Source of the DNA: Pseudomonas linyingensis
Lineage (GTDB): Bacteria > Pseudomonadota > Gammaproteobacteria > Pseudomonadales > Pseudomonadaceae
Assembly (NCBI RefSeq): GCF_900109175.1
Contig: NZ_FNZE01000013.1
Location: forward strand, 69,094-133,093
Reading direction: 5' to 3'
Length of the DNA: 64,000 nucleotides
The notes under the pieces were generated by a model, which saw nothing but the letters and a program-made list of their open reading frames with translations, did no database searches and had not been told where the DNA came from. Shown in pieces: positions 25,232 through 34,686 of this stretch (positions are counted from its first letter, which is position 1; each line of letters opens with the position of its first letter). A program made the translations under genes and the position numbers.

Positions 25232-26301
25232 TGGCCGACAATCACGTTCAACTGCAGGTCGGCGGGCCACTGGGCCTCAGGATCGAGCTTGAGGTAGGCC
25301 ATGCCGGGCAGGCCGGTCTTCACCTGCTCCTTATGTTTGCGCAGCAGCTCCGGGTCGATGCGCGCCTTGACGCGGAACATCATCTTCTCCCGCTCGCTGG
25401 CGGTTTCCACGGTCTTGGGGGTGAACTGGGCGACGCTGGCGACGTAGCTGACCCTGGCAGGGATGACGAACTGCGGCGCGGCATCCAGCACCACGCGCAC
25501 CTCGCTGCCCAGCGCCACCAGGCCGGCCTGGCGCTCGGGGAGGAAGAAGGTCATGTAGACGTCGGCCAGGTCGACCAGGTTGAGTACCTTGCCGCCAGCG
25601 CCGAGCACCTCGCCGACCTGTGCTATGCGGTACTGCACGCGGGCCACGCGGTCGGTCTTCAGCGCACTGTCGTCGATGTCGGCCTGCAGGCGGGCCACGG
25701 TCGCCTGCGCCGCCTCGACGGCGGACTCGGCTTCGATCACCTGGGATCTGGCCGCCTCGATGGCGGCCTGGTCGGAGAGCACCTTGGCGCGCGAGGCGCT
25801 GAGCGCGGCCTGGGCGCCCAGGCGAGCCGCCAGATCGTCGTCGAGCTGCTGTCGGGACACGGCATTGCGCTGCACCAGCGTCGCGGTACGCTGGTGGCGT
25901 TTCTCTGCAGCAGTCAGCTCGGCCTGGCGCTGCAGCACCACTGCCTCGGAGGTGGCCTGCTCGCTTTCGCGCTGCGCGACCATGGCGCGGGCGGTGAGGA
26001 TGGCATTCTGCGCCTGGCGCACCTGAGCCTCGGCCTGGCGCAGCTGGGCTTGCAGAACCTCGGTGTCCATGCGTGCGAGGATCTGCTCCGGCTGGACGAA
26101 GTCGCCCTCGGCGACGTTGATCGCGACGATGCGCCCGGCCGACTTGGTCGCCACGTCGATCTCGGTGGCCTCGATGCGCCCGTTGCCACTGACGAAGCCA
26201 GCGCCGAGGCCCTTGGGCTGCAAGCCCTGCCAGACCAGCCAGCCTCCGGCTGCCAGCACCGCCAGCAGTGCGCCGCGGCCAATCCATTTCTGCTGTTTCA
26301 T
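25228..26301 (-). CDS. HlyD family periplasmic adaptor (YhiI-like)
   Basis: A 357-residue membrane fusion protein that links the inner-membrane exporter to TolC. It has a single N-terminal membrane anchor ([18 protein letters not shown]), a biotinyl-lipoyl-like half ([20 protein letters not shown]), a long alpha-helical hairpin (about 75-215, very rich in Ala/Gln/Glu) and a C-terminal beta-barrel ([20 protein letters not shown]). Start 26301 was chosen because AGGA lies 8 bases upstream; another ATG lies three codons earlier. It is the first gene of the exporter operon and overlaps rbbA by ATGA. Confidence 0.92.
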   Translation of the reverse strand: MKQQKWIGRGALLAVLAAGGWLVWQGLQPKGLGAGFVSGNGRIEATEIDVATKSAGRIVAINVAEGDFVQPEQILARMDTEVLQAQLRQAEAQVRQAQNAILTARAMVAQRESEQATSEAVVLQRQAELTAAEKRHQRTATLVQRNAVSRQQLDDDLAARLGAQAALSASRAKVLSDQAAIEAARSQVIEAESAVEAAQATVARLQADIDDSALKTDRVARVQYRIAQVGEVLGAGGKVLNLVDLADVYMTFFLPERQAGLVALGSEVRVVLDAAPQFVIPARVSYVASVAQFTPKTVETASEREKMMFRVKARIDPELLRKHKEQVKTGLPGMAYLKLDPEAQWPADLQLNVIVGQ

Positions 26302-26433
26302 GCTGTGCATCCTGTCAGTGAGCGGTTCCCTGCACGATGGCGGCCGGGAAAACCCATCCCGTAGTCGGTCAGTGCAAAGGGCGCGAACGCCCCGGTTGCC
26401 GGCGCGGCGTCAAGAAGCTGGAAGTTGCGGCAA

Positions 26434-27198
26434 TCATCGCCTTCTGCTCCAGAGTTGCCAGGATAGCCGCACATCGTCGAGCACCGGCACCATGGCCAGG
26501 ACCAGCAGCAGGGCGGCCAGCGGCACGGTGGAAATGAAGCCGAAATGCTGGAAGCCGAAGGCGCCAGCGATGCCGCCGACGAAGAAGCTGCCGACCAGCA
26601 GACAGTTGATTCGCAGGCGCTCGCGATTGGCGCGCACCGATGGCTGGCCCGGGCGGTCGTGGCGGTTGAGGTAGAGCGCCTTGCCCAGCTCGATGCCGAT
26701 GTCGGTGACCATCCCGGTGATGTGGGTGGTGCGGATCTCCGCGTTGGAGAGCTTGGTGATGATGGCGTTCTGCAGGCCCATGATGAAGCACAGCAGCATC
26801 ACCGTCAGCGGCACGAAGAATCCGGGCACGTCCATCAACCGCGCGCCGAGCACGCCGAAGCAGAGCAGCAGGAAGGCCTCCAGCAGCAGCGGCAGGGCGA
26901 ACTGGCCATGCAACCGTCGCCGGCGCGAGAAGTTGATCAGCAGGGTGGAGGTGATCGCCCCGGCGACGAACGACAGCAGGCCGCCCAACCCGCCTAGAGC
27001 CAGGTCGATGGTACCCACGGCCAGGTTGTCGGCGACCGAGGAGAGGATGCCGGTCATGTGCGAGGTGTATTGCTGCACGGCGAGGAAGCCGCCGGCGTTG
27101 GCGGCACCGGCGATGAAGGCCAGGCACAGCCCCAACTGACGATTGCTCTGCTTCGAGCGCCGCCGATCGGTCAGGCGACGCGCGTACTTGATAGGCAT
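26434..27198 (-). CDS. YoaK family (DUF1275) membrane protein
   Basis: A 254-residue inner-membrane protein of the DUF1275/YoaK group with six or so hydrophobic segments. Family features include the N-terminal LAFIAGAANAGGFLAVQQYT, the HMTGIL motif in the first loop, and the mid-protein AEIRTTHITGMVTDIGIELG. ATG at 27198 has CCGGAG 5 bases upstream; the longer upstream frame is not supported. It is transcribed away from the ornithine decarboxylase gene. The biochemical role of this family is not established. Confidence 0.85.
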   Translation of the reverse strand: MPIKYARRLTDRRRSKQSNRQLGLCLAFIAGAANAGGFLAVQQYTSHMTGILSSVADNLAVGTIDLALGGLGGLLSFVAGAITSTLLINFSRRRRLHGQFALPLLLEAFLLLCFGVLGARLMDVPGFFVPLTVMLLCFIMGLQNAIITKLSNAEIRTTHITGMVTDIGIELGKALYLNRHDRPGQPSVRANRERLRINCLLVGSFFVGGIAGAFGFQHFGFISTVPLAALLLVLAMVPVLDDVRLSWQLWSRRR

Positions 27199-27325
27199 GG
27201 CTCCGGTGACTCCATCCGTCCGGGCTGCGGGGTAGACGGGGCCGATTATACGACCGGACTGCGGCGAGGGGAGAATTGCTTGGCCCTGAACAAACGTCGA
27301 GGGACCGGCGACCCGCGGGGCGGAC

Positions 27326-27362
27326 CTTATCATTCGCTATTTAACATAATGAAATTGATAAG
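27326..27362. promoter_or_regulatory. AT-rich inverted repeat in the yoaK-like/speC divergent region
   Basis: CTTATCA at 27326-27332 and TGATAAG at 27356-27362 form a perfect 7-bp inverted repeat 23 bases apart, with an AT-rich centre (ATTTAACATAAT). A further CTTATC lies just downstream near 27375. This is the only AT-rich part of the 354-base gap (27199-27552) between the divergent genes, so it probably holds promoter and operator elements. Confidence 0.35.
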
Positions 27363-27552
27363 CACACAGTTTACCTTATCCTCTCTGCATTACCGGGTCA
27401 GCCACGGGAAGGGGCCAGTCAGTGGCCTGTGCTGCCAGCCACTCACGGGTCGGCCGTGATCGCCGGTGCTTGCCGCAGGGCGCTGGCAAATCCACTGCCA
27501 GTGACTAGATTCAGGCAAGTTGCCTCAACAGGCCTTCAGCCCGGAGATCCGC

Positions 27553-29709
27553 ATGAGCACATTCAAGGTCGCCTGCCCGTCATCACTGTTCGACAACTTC
27601 ATCCTCGACTACCCGATGATCGATCTGACCAGCACCGACTTCACCAATGTGGCGGCCGCGGTGGCGACGGCAGACCAGGCGCATGACGTGCTGGCGAAGA
27701 TCACCCATACGGGTTTCCCGATCCCGCTGTTCGTCGCCCTGCGGTCGGACGAAACGGTGCCGGAAGACATCCTTTCCCGGATTGCCGGCACGCTGCAGGT
27801 GGGTAAGGGCGAGCGCCACTTCAACGGCAAGCGCATCGCCCAGGCGGCTGAAACCTACACGCAGAAGCTCTACCCGCCGTTCTTCAAGGCGTTGAAAGAG
27901 TACGTCAAGACCGGCAACGTGGCCTTCGACTGCCCAGGGCACCAGGGTGGCCAGTTCTTCCGTGGCCATCCGCTGGGACGGGAGTTCTTCGAGTTCTTCG
28001 GCGAGAACGTGTTCCGCGCCGACCTGTGCAATGCCGACGTCAAACTCGGCGACCTGCTGATCCACGAAGGGCCGGCCCGCGACGCGCAGATGAACGCCGC
28101 GCGCATCTACAACGCCGACAAGACCTACTTCGTGCTCAACGGCACGTCCACCTCGAACAAGGTGGTCACCAGCGCCCTGCTGGCCAAGGACGACCTGGTG
28201 CTGTTCGACCGCAACAACCACAAGTCCATCCACCTCGGCGCACTGATCCTCTGCGGCGCCAAGCCGGTGTACCTGGAGACGGCGCGCAACTGCTACGGCT
28301 TCATCGGCGGCATCGACGCGCTCTGCTTCGACGAGCAATACATCCGTGCGGCGATTGCCGAGGTCGACCCGGCCAGGGCCCAGCTGGAGCGGCCGTTCCG
28401 CCTGGCGGTGATCCAGCTCGGCACCTACGACGGCACCATCTACGACGCCCGCCAGGTGGTGGAGAAGATCGGCAGGCTGTGCGACTACATCCTGTTCGAC
28501 TCGGCCTGGGTGGGCTACGAGCAGTTCATCCCGATGATGCACGACAGCTCGCCGCTGCTGCTCGATCTCGGCCCGGACGATCCGGGACTGTTCGTCACCC
28601 AGTCGGTGCACAAGCAGCAGGCAGGGTTCTCGCAGTCGTCGCAGATCCACAAGAAGGACCGCCACATCAAGGGTCAGCCGCGCTACTGCAACCACAAGCG
28701 GCTGAACAACGCGTACATGATGCATGCGTCCACCAGCCCGTTCTATCCGATCTTCGCCGCGCTGGACGTCAACGCGCAGATGCACGAGGGGCAGGCGGGG
28801 CGGAACCTGTGGCGCGAGTGCATCAAGAATGGTGTGGAGGCGCGCAAGCTGCTGCTGCGCACCTGCAAGTACATCAAGCCATTCATCCCGGCGCAGGTGG
28901 ACGGCCAGCCGTGGGCCGAGCACGAAACCGAGATGATCATCGACGACCTGCGCTTCTTCAAATTCAAGCCGGAAGACAAGTGGCACGACTTCGCCGGTTA
29001 CGCCAAGGACCAGTACTACGTCGATCCGTGCAAGATGCTGCTGACCACCTTCGGCATCGACCCGACCACGGGTGGCTACGCCTCGCTCGGCGTGCCGGCC
29101 GCGGTACTCGCCCACTACCTGCGCGCCAATGGCATCGTGCCGGAGAAGGCGGACCTCAACTCGATCCTGTTCCTACTCACGCCCTCGGACAACTTCGCCA
29201 AGTTGCAGCACCTGGTGGCCCATATCGCCCAGTTCGAGCGCCATCTGGACCACGACAGTCCGCTGAGCGAGGTGCTGCCGGCCATCCATGCCGCGCACGA
29301 GAAATACCGCGGCTACACGCTGCGCCGGCTGTGCATGGAAATGCACAATTTCTACAGGCGCCACGAGATGAACAAGCTGCAGAAGGAAATGTTCAGGAAG
29401 CAGTACTTCCCGCGCCAGGCCATGACGCCCTGGGAGGCCAACCAGCACCTGCTGCGCAACAACGTGGAGCTGGTGCCGCTGGCCGAGATCGACGGGCGCA
29501 TCGCCGCCGAAGGCGCGTTGCCCTATCCGCCGGGGGTTCTCTGTGTCGTGCCCGGCGAGGTCTGGGGTGGCTCGGCGCTCAAGTACTTTCTTGCCATGGA
29601 GGAGGGCGTCAACGAGCTGCCTGGCTTCGAGCCGGAGATCCAGGGCGTCTACCTGCAGCGCGAGGCCGATGGCAGCAAGCGTGCCTATGGCTATGTGATC
29701 AAGCTGTAG
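27553..29709 (+). CDS. speC: Ornithine decarboxylase, SpeC type
   Basis: A 718-residue PLP-dependent fold-type I decarboxylase that makes putrescine from ornithine. It has the wing domain (about 1-105, STDFTNVAAAV), the major PLP domain with FDCPGHQGGQFF, FRADLCNADVKLGDLLIHEG, and the Schiff-base Lys near residue 354 in TQSVHKQQAGFSQ, and the C-terminal domain ending RAYGYVIKL. These follow E. coli SpeC closely, more so than lysine or arginine decarboxylases. ATG at 27553 follows CGGAGAT; an upstream in-frame ATG at 27520 lacks a site. Many pseudomonads use the unrelated eukaryote-type ODC, so this large form is an addition or alternative. Confidence 0.93.
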   Translation: MSTFKVACPSSLFDNFILDYPMIDLTSTDFTNVAAAVATADQAHDVLAKITHTGFPIPLFVALRSDETVPEDILSRIAGTLQVGKGERHFNGKRIAQAAETYTQKLYPPFFKALKEYVKTGNVAFDCPGHQGGQFFRGHPLGREFFEFFGENVFRADLCNADVKLGDLLIHEGPARDAQMNAARIYNADKTYFVLNGTSTSNKVVTSALLAKDDLVLFDRNNHKSIHLGALILCGAKPVYLETARNCYGFIGGIDALCFDEQYIRAAIAEVDPARAQLERPFRLAVIQLGTYDGTIYDARQVVEKIGRLCDYILFDSAWVGYEQFIPMMHDSSPLLLDLGPDDPGLFVTQSVHKQQAGFSQSSQIHKKDRHIKGQPRYCNHKRLNNAYMMHASTSPFYPIFAALDVNAQMHEGQAGRNLWRECIKNGVEARKLLLRTCKYIKPFIPAQVDGQPWAEHETEMIIDDLRFFKFKPEDKWHDFAGYAKDQYYVDPCKMLLTTFGIDPTTGGYASLGVPAAVLAHYLRANGIVPEKADLNSILFLLTPSDNFAKLQHLVAHIAQFERHLDHDSPLSEVLPAIHAAHEKYRGYTLRRLCMEMHNFYRRHEMNKLQKEMFRKQYFPRQAMTPWEANQHLLRNNVELVPLAEIDGRIAAEGALPYPPGVLCVVPGEVWGGSALKYFLAMEEGVNELPGFEPEIQGVYLQREADGSKRAYGYVIKL

Positions 29710-29737
29710 CCGCCACCGTGCAGCCTGCTGGCGACGC

Positions 29738-30376
29738 CTACCGAGGCAACGCCAGCCGCCGCTCCGTGCACAGCGGACCGAACAGTTCGGCGGCGGCGTA
29801 GCTGCTGTAGTGCAGCTCGCGCACCGTCAGCGGCAGCGGATCGCCTTCGGCAAAGGCGACCAGCTGTCGATGCACACAGTCACGCGGCACGGAGCGGGCA
29901 TACAGGCCCACGGTGAGATGGGCGTGGTAGTCGCTCTGGCGAATTTCCGGGCTGTGCGCTGCCAGTGCCGTCCGCAGGGCGTCCAGGCCGCCTGCGGGAT
30001 CGCTCACGGTCAGAAAGGGCGCGCTGGCGAAACTGTCCAGGCCGCCGATGTGCAGCTCGAACGGCGCAACGCCCAGTTCGCGCACTGCCTGTTGCTGGGC
30101 CGCCAGCCGCTCGAGAGGGAAATCATCCTCGAAGCGCACCTGCTCGGCGGGGAAGCCGCAGACGAACAGAGTGATATGCGCCTGGCGTCGGTAGCCTTGA
30201 TGCAACCAGTCGCCCAGATGCTGCTGTGCCCGCTGCACGCGCGCCAGCATCTGCGGACACTCCACTGGCAGGGTCCACACGGCGTAGCGCGTCCGACCAC
30301 GATGCCATTCCGGGTATTCGCGCAGCTCGCAGGCGAGGGTCTGTGACGGAGCATGGCCGGCAGCGGAGAAGTGCAT
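29738..30376 (-). CDS. 2H phosphoesterase / 2'-5' RNA ligase-like protein
   Basis: A 212-residue protein with the two HxT/S motifs of the 2H phosphoesterase superfamily: HIT in RRQAHITLFVCGFP (about residue 66) and HLT in SDYHAHLTVGLYAR (about residue 151). Family members act on 2',3'-cyclic phosphates or ligate 2'-5' RNA ends. It lies 4 bases downstream of the SNF2-type helicase gene on the same strand, so the two are likely co-expressed. No strong ribosome site is visible, as expected for a gene translated by coupling. The true substrate is unknown. Confidence 0.8.
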   Translation of the reverse strand: MHFSAAGHAPSQTLACELREYPEWHRGRTRYAVWTLPVECPQMLARVQRAQQHLGDWLHQGYRRQAHITLFVCGFPAEQVRFEDDFPLERLAAQQQAVRELGVAPFELHIGGLDSFASAPFLTVSDPAGGLDALRTALAAHSPEIRQSDYHAHLTVGLYARSVPRDCVHRQLVAFAEGDPLPLTVRELHYSSYAAAELFGPLCTERRLALPR

Positions 30377-30380
30377 GGTT

Positions 30381-33014
30381 TCAGGCCAGCGGAGCGAACA
30401 GGGCGTCGAGGTCGGCCTCGCTCAGCGTCCAGTCGCCCTGGCCGCCGCCTTCCAGCACGCTGCGCGCCAGGCTGGCCTTGCTGTGCTGCAGCTGCTGGAT
30501 CTTTTCCTCGACGCTGCCGCGGGCGATCAGCTTGTAGACGAACACCGGCTTGTCCTGGCCGATGCGGTAGGCGCGGTCGCTGGCCTGGGCCTCGGCGGCC
30601 GGGTTCCACCAGGGGTCGAAGTGGATCACGGTGTCGGCGGCGGTCAGATTGAGGCCGGCGCCGCCGGCCTTGAGGCTGATCAGGAACACCGGCACCTGGC
30701 CGGCCTGGAACGCCTGCACCGGCGCGCGGCGATCCTGGGTGGCGCCGGTGAGCTTGACGTAGGCGATCTTGCGCGACTTCAGTTCGTGCTCGATCAGGCC
30801 GAGCATGCTGGTGAACTGGGAGAATAGCAGCACGCGGCGGCCTTCGCTGGTAAGTTCCTCGAGCATTTCCAGCAGGGCGCTGAGCTTGCCGGAGTCGCTG
30901 GCATGGCTGGCCGATTCATCCTCGCCGAGCAGGCGCAGGTCGCAGCAGGCCTGGCGCAGGCGCAGCAGCGCCTCGAGGATGACGATCTGGCTGCGGGCGA
31001 TGCCCAGGCGCTGGATTTCGCCGCGCACCTTCTGGTCCATCGCCAGGCGCAGGGTTTCGTAGCGGTCGCGCTGCACGTCGGTCAGCTCGATGCGCTGGGT
31101 GATCTCGGTCTTGGGCGGCAGCTCGCGGGCCACCTGCTCCTTGGTGCGGCGCAGCAGAAATGGTTTCACCCGCGCCACCAGGTGCGCGAGACGCTGGGCG
31201 TCGGCGTGTTTCTCGATCGGTGTGCGGTAGGTCTTGGTGAAGGCCTTGCTCTCGCCGAGCCAGCCGGGCATCAGGAAGTTGAACAGCGACCACAGCTCGC
31301 CGAGGTGATTCTCCAGCGGCGTGCCGGTCAGGCACAGGCGCTGGTCGGCTTTGATCTGGCCGGCGGCGCTGGCCGCCTTGCTGCGCGGGTTCTTGATGTT
31401 CTGCGCCTCGTCGAGGATCAGCAGGTGCCAACGCTGGGCGTTGAGCTGCTTGAGATCGCGCGGCAGCAGGGCATAGGTGGTCAGCACCAGATCGTGCTCG
31501 GCGATCTTCGCGAACAGCGCCTTGCGCTTGGCGCCGTGCAGGGCCAAGACGCGCAGCTCCGGAGCGAAGCGTTCGGCCTCGTCCTGCCAGTTGGGAATCA
31601 GGCTGGTGGGCATGACGATCAGCGCCGGGCGGTTCAGGCGGCCGGCCTGCTTCTCGGCGAGGATGTGCGCCAGGGTCTGCAGGGTCTTACCCAGGCCCAT
31701 GTCGTCGGCGAGGATGCCGCCGACCTGCAGCTCGCCAAGCGCCTGCATCCAGCTCAGACCTTGCAGCTGGTAGTCGCGCAGTTCGGCGCGCAGCCCGGCC
31801 GGCGGTTGCACCGACTGCTGCGGCAGTTGCTGCAGGCGCCGGGCGAACTCGCGCAGGCGCTCCCCGCCCTGCCAGTGCAGGGCGGGGACCTTGTCCAGCT
31901 CGGCGAGCCGCGCCGCATCGGCCTTGCCCAGACGCAGGCGCTCGCCTTGGCCGTCGTCTTCGCGGAAGTACAGCTCGCCCAGGCTGGCCAGCAGCGGCCG
32001 CAGCCGTCCGAACGGCAGGGCCACGCGGCGGCCGATGCCATGGCTGCGCGGCAGCGGCACCAGCAGTTCCTCGTCGTCGCCACGCTGGGCGAGCGTCTCG
32101 CCGCTCAGCAGCCAGGGCGAGTGACGGATGGCATGCAGGAGGATCGGCAGCAGACTGACCTGCTCGCCGTCCACCTCGATGCCCATTTCCAGGTCGAACC
32201 AGTCGCCTTCCGGGGATTCCTCGATGCCCACCTGCCACTCGCCGAGGGTGGCGAGGTTGAACTGGAAGTCGGGATGCAGGCGGACCTGCCAGCCGCGCTC
32301 GCGCAGTTGTTGCAGCTGTTCGCGGACGAAGTGCAGCCAAGCGGCGTCATCGGGTAGTTCGAACGGCTCGCCGGCGCTCTCCGGCAGTGCCTCGCTGCGG
32401 CGCAGGGCGATGCTGAAGCCCTGCTCGGTCAACTGGCGGCGCAGCGCCGCTTCGGCCTCGAGCTGGCGGACGATACGTAACTGACGGCGGGCGTCGAGCC
32501 TGATCAGCCATTCCTTCTGCGCCACCCGCCCGAAGGTCAGGTGCCCCTGGTAGTCGAAGGCCAGGGCGGCGCGGTGCTGGGTCTGCTCGATCATCCGGCC
32601 CTTGCGTGCGTCGTAGTGCACGCGCACGTGGCTGCCGAGAATCAGCCGCGGCTGCGGCGCCACGACGGGAAGATCGACGATTTCCGGCGGAGCGTCGCTG
32701 TCCGGCAAGGTCCAGTCCTGCAGTTGCAGGCGCTCCACGGTCAGCAGGGCGGCGACCACATGCTTGCAGTTGTAGCCCACCGGACAGCTGCAGCGGCCGT
32801 CGACGTCCCATTGGGCGCCACGGTCGATCAGGCGGATGCGCTGGCGGTAGCGCTGGCGGCCCGAGCCGCGGCACTCGGCGAGCAGCACGCCCTTGTCGAG
32901 GCCCTCGACCTGCGCGCGATTGTCCATGGCGTAGTCGCGGCCACGGCTGAAGTCGCCGGGCCTGAAGGCCTGGCGCCAGTCCTGGACGCGAAGTTGGTGG
33001 ATGCTCAGGGTCAT
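30381..33014 (-). CDS. SWIM zinc finger SNF2-family helicase/ATPase
   Basis: An 877-residue nucleic-acid translocase of the bacterial HepA/SNF2 group. The N terminus carries a SWIM zinc finger (CSCPVGYNCKHVVAALL, C-x-C...C-x-H). A family middle region follows, then the SNF2 motor from about residue 415: Walker A DDMGLGKTLQTLAHI, DEAQ box ILDEAQNIKNPRS, motif III-like LTGTPLENHLGELWS, and in the second lobe VFLISLKAGGAGLNL with SDRAYRIGQDKPVFVYK. This is a chromosomal housekeeping-type gene in pseudomonads. It lies between ybiB and the 2H phosphoesterase, all on the minus strand. Confidence 0.92.
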   Translation of the reverse strand: MTLSIHQLRVQDWRQAFRPGDFSRGRDYAMDNRAQVEGLDKGVLLAECRGSGRQRYRQRIRLIDRGAQWDVDGRCSCPVGYNCKHVVAALLTVERLQLQDWTLPDSDAPPEIVDLPVVAPQPRLILGSHVRVHYDARKGRMIEQTQHRAALAFDYQGHLTFGRVAQKEWLIRLDARRQLRIVRQLEAEAALRRQLTEQGFSIALRRSEALPESAGEPFELPDDAAWLHFVREQLQQLRERGWQVRLHPDFQFNLATLGEWQVGIEESPEGDWFDLEMGIEVDGEQVSLLPILLHAIRHSPWLLSGETLAQRGDDEELLVPLPRSHGIGRRVALPFGRLRPLLASLGELYFREDDGQGERLRLGKADAARLAELDKVPALHWQGGERLREFARRLQQLPQQSVQPPAGLRAELRDYQLQGLSWMQALGELQVGGILADDMGLGKTLQTLAHILAEKQAGRLNRPALIVMPTSLIPNWQDEAERFAPELRVLALHGAKRKALFAKIAEHDLVLTTYALLPRDLKQLNAQRWHLLILDEAQNIKNPRSKAASAAGQIKADQRLCLTGTPLENHLGELWSLFNFLMPGWLGESKAFTKTYRTPIEKHADAQRLAHLVARVKPFLLRRTKEQVARELPPKTEITQRIELTDVQRDRYETLRLAMDQKVRGEIQRLGIARSQIVILEALLRLRQACCDLRLLGEDESASHASDSGKLSALLEMLEELTSEGRRVLLFSQFTSMLGLIEHELKSRKIAYVKLTGATQDRRAPVQAFQAGQVPVFLISLKAGGAGLNLTAADTVIHFDPWWNPAAEAQASDRAYRIGQDKPVFVYKLIARGSVEEKIQQLQHSKASLARSVLEGGGQGDWTLSEADLDALFAPLA

Positions 33015-33071
33015 GAGGTATCAGACCGGGAAGCCGCGGGCGGCTCCCGGTTGGCAGCCAGCCCCGCAGGC

Positions 33072-34058
33072 TCAACCCAGACGTTGCTCCCACAGCTCGC
33101 CGGCACGGGCGAAGGCGGCGTCGCGCGTGAGGCCGAGGCCACGCAGGGCAAGGGCCATGGTCGCCAGTACGGCCAGCCGGCCGTAGGCGTCCTCGGCCTC
33201 GCCGCGCCAGAAGGCGGCCAGATGCGCGGGGTCGAGGCTGGCTGGCTTGACGTGGCGCTGCGGCGACAGCGCCGGCCATTCCTCGTCCCACGGCTGACCG
33301 GCGGTGGCGCCGTACAGATGGGTGTCGGCGTCGGGATTGACCTCGATCTCGCCGCCATCGCCCTTGATCACGATGGAGTGGTCGCCGAGCAGCACACTGG
33401 CCTCGCGATGGGTCGCCTGGTAGCCGGGATGGAAGATGCTCTGCAGCACGCAGCGCGCACCCAGCGGATTGAGTACGCGGGCCAGCGAGTGGATCGGCGA
33501 ACGCAGGCCGAGGGTGTTGCGCAGGTCGATCATGTGCTGCAGGCGCGGCATCCAGGCACCCAGCGGGATGAAGGCCAGGTGCTGGCTGTCCAGCGCGTGC
33601 ACCACTTCATTCCAGTTGGCACAGCAGGGGATTTCCAGCAGGTCGAGCAGTTGCTCGGTGTACAGACGCCCGGCGGTGTGCGCGCCGCCGCCATGCAGGA
33701 GGATGCGCACGCCGCTGGCAGCCAGAGCCTTGGCCGCCAGCAGGTACCAGGGCAGATGGCGCTTCTTGCCGGCGTAGGTCGGCCAGTCCAGATCCAGCAG
33801 GGTCGGCGGTACGTTGAGGCGCTCGCGCACCGCCTCGGTGAAACCGGCCAGTTCCTCGGCGCTTTCTTCCTTGTGGCGCAGCAGCATCAGGAAGGCGCCG
33901 AGCTGCACTTCCTCGGCCTTGCCGTCGAGCAGCATGCCCATGGCCTCGCGGGCTTCCTCGCGGGTCAGGTTGCGCGCGCCGCGCTTGCCCTTGCCGAGAA
34001 TGCGCACGAACTGGGCGAAGGGATGTTCTGCGGGAGTCACCAGATTCGGGGTCGTCAT
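33072..34058 (-). CDS. ybiB: YbiB/TrpD2 family nucleic acid-binding protein
   Basis: A 328-residue protein with the anthranilate phosphoribosyltransferase fold, including an N-terminal helical domain (KRGARNLTREEAREAMGMLL). YbiB (TrpD2) proteins do not make anthranilate ribosides; the E. coli protein binds nucleic acid. The characteristic ILLHGGGAHTAGRLYTEQLL replaces the TrpD GTGGD loop. ATG at 34058 overlaps the tusE stop as ATGA, so the earlier TTG at 34064 is not needed. It is the last gene of a tusD-C-B-E-ybiB run. Its link to tRNA thiolation is suggested only by this conserved-looking linkage. Confidence 0.88.
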   Translation of the reverse strand: MTTPNLVTPAEHPFAQFVRILGKGKRGARNLTREEAREAMGMLLDGKAEEVQLGAFLMLLRHKEESAEELAGFTEAVRERLNVPPTLLDLDWPTYAGKKRHLPWYLLAAKALAASGVRILLHGGGAHTAGRLYTEQLLDLLEIPCCANWNEVVHALDSQHLAFIPLGAWMPRLQHMIDLRNTLGLRSPIHSLARVLNPLGARCVLQSIFHPGYQATHREASVLLGDHSIVIKGDGGEIEVNPDADTHLYGATAGQPWDEEWPALSPQRHVKPASLDPAHLAAFWRGEAEDAYGRLAVLATMALALRGLGLTRDAAFARAGELWEQRLG

Positions 34059-34390
34059 ATGCAATTCGTTGGCTTGGGCAGTCCGGCCAGCTTGGCGGCC
34101 AGTTTGGCGGGGGTGCCGTGGAACAGTTTGTTCAGGTGCAGGCTGTTGCCTTTCTCGGTGCCAAGCTGCTGCGCGGTGTAGCGGATCAGCGGGCGGGTGG
34201 CCGGCGACAACTGGAATTCGGCGTAGAAGCGCCGCAGCAGCTCGAGGATCTCCCAGTGCGACGCGCTCAGCACCATCTGCTCGCGGGCGGCCAGTGCCTC
34301 GGCAACCGCCGGGCTCCAGTCGTCCAGTTCGAGCAGGTAGCCATCCTTGTCGAGGGCGATGGTCTTTCCCTGTACGTTGATCGTGCTCAT
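34055..34390 (-). CDS. tusE: Sulfurtransferase TusE (DsrC family)
   Basis: A 111-residue DsrC/TusE protein that takes sulfur from TusBCD and passes it to MnmA for 2-thiouridine formation in tRNA wobble positions. The fold-defining part is present (DGYLLELDDWSPAVAEALAA, and FYAEFQLSPATRPLIRYTAQ), and the essential Cys is the penultimate residue (PKPTNCI). Only this C-terminal Cys is present; the second Cys of sulfite-reductase-linked DsrC is lacking, which supports TusE. Start and stop overlap tusB and ybiB by ATGA on both sides. Confidence 0.95.
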   Translation of the reverse strand: MSTINVQGKTIALDKDGYLLELDDWSPAVAEALAAREQMVLSASHWEILELLRRFYAEFQLSPATRPLIRYTAQQLGTEKGNSLHLNKLFHGTPAKLAAKLAGLPKPTNCI

Positions 34391-34686
34391 AGCCAGCTGT
34401 TGGTCCGCTCGAAACGCAGTGTGAGCTCGACGAAGCCGGCGTAGTCGACGGCCTTGACGAAATCCGGCGTGCTCAGGCCACGGGCGTCGAGGTCTTCGGC
34501 CAGGGCGAACAGCGGGCGGTCGGCTGGCAGCGCGCGCAGCACCTCGAACGGCTGCGACTCGGGCTGCAGGGCATGCACGGCATCGCCGGTGAGCAGCAGG
34601 CCGTCGCCGGGGCCGAGCAGGCGCAGGCAGCTGGCACCGCTGGTATCAGTGAACGGCGAGCGGGAAAGCAGGTGCAGGGTGGCCAT
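34387..34686 (-). CDS. tusB: Sulfurtransferase complex subunit TusB (DsrH family)
   Basis: A 99-residue TusB/DsrH protein, structural subunit of the TusBCD hexamer in the tRNA 2-thiouridine relay. It begins MATLHLLSRSPFTDTSG and contains LGPGDGLLLTGDAVHAL, both typical of TusB, then ends near LRFERTNSWL. The single start at 34686 overlaps the tusC stop by one base (TGATG), and the stop overlaps tusE (ATGA). The longer frame upstream is not real coding sequence. Confidence 0.9.
   Translation of the reverse strand: MATLHLLSRSPFTDTSGASCLRLLGPGDGLLLTGDAVHALQPESQPFEVLRALPADRPLFALAEDLDARGLSTPDFVKAVDYAGFVELTLRFERTNSWL

Noticed and set aside
23138-25297. 719-codon plus-strand frame opposite rbbA
   Set aside because: Antisense shadow of a canonical ABC protein; no ribosome site or domain.
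27583-29115. 510-codon minus-strand frame opposite speC
   Set aside because: Antisense shadow; speC has all decarboxylase motifs on the sense strand.
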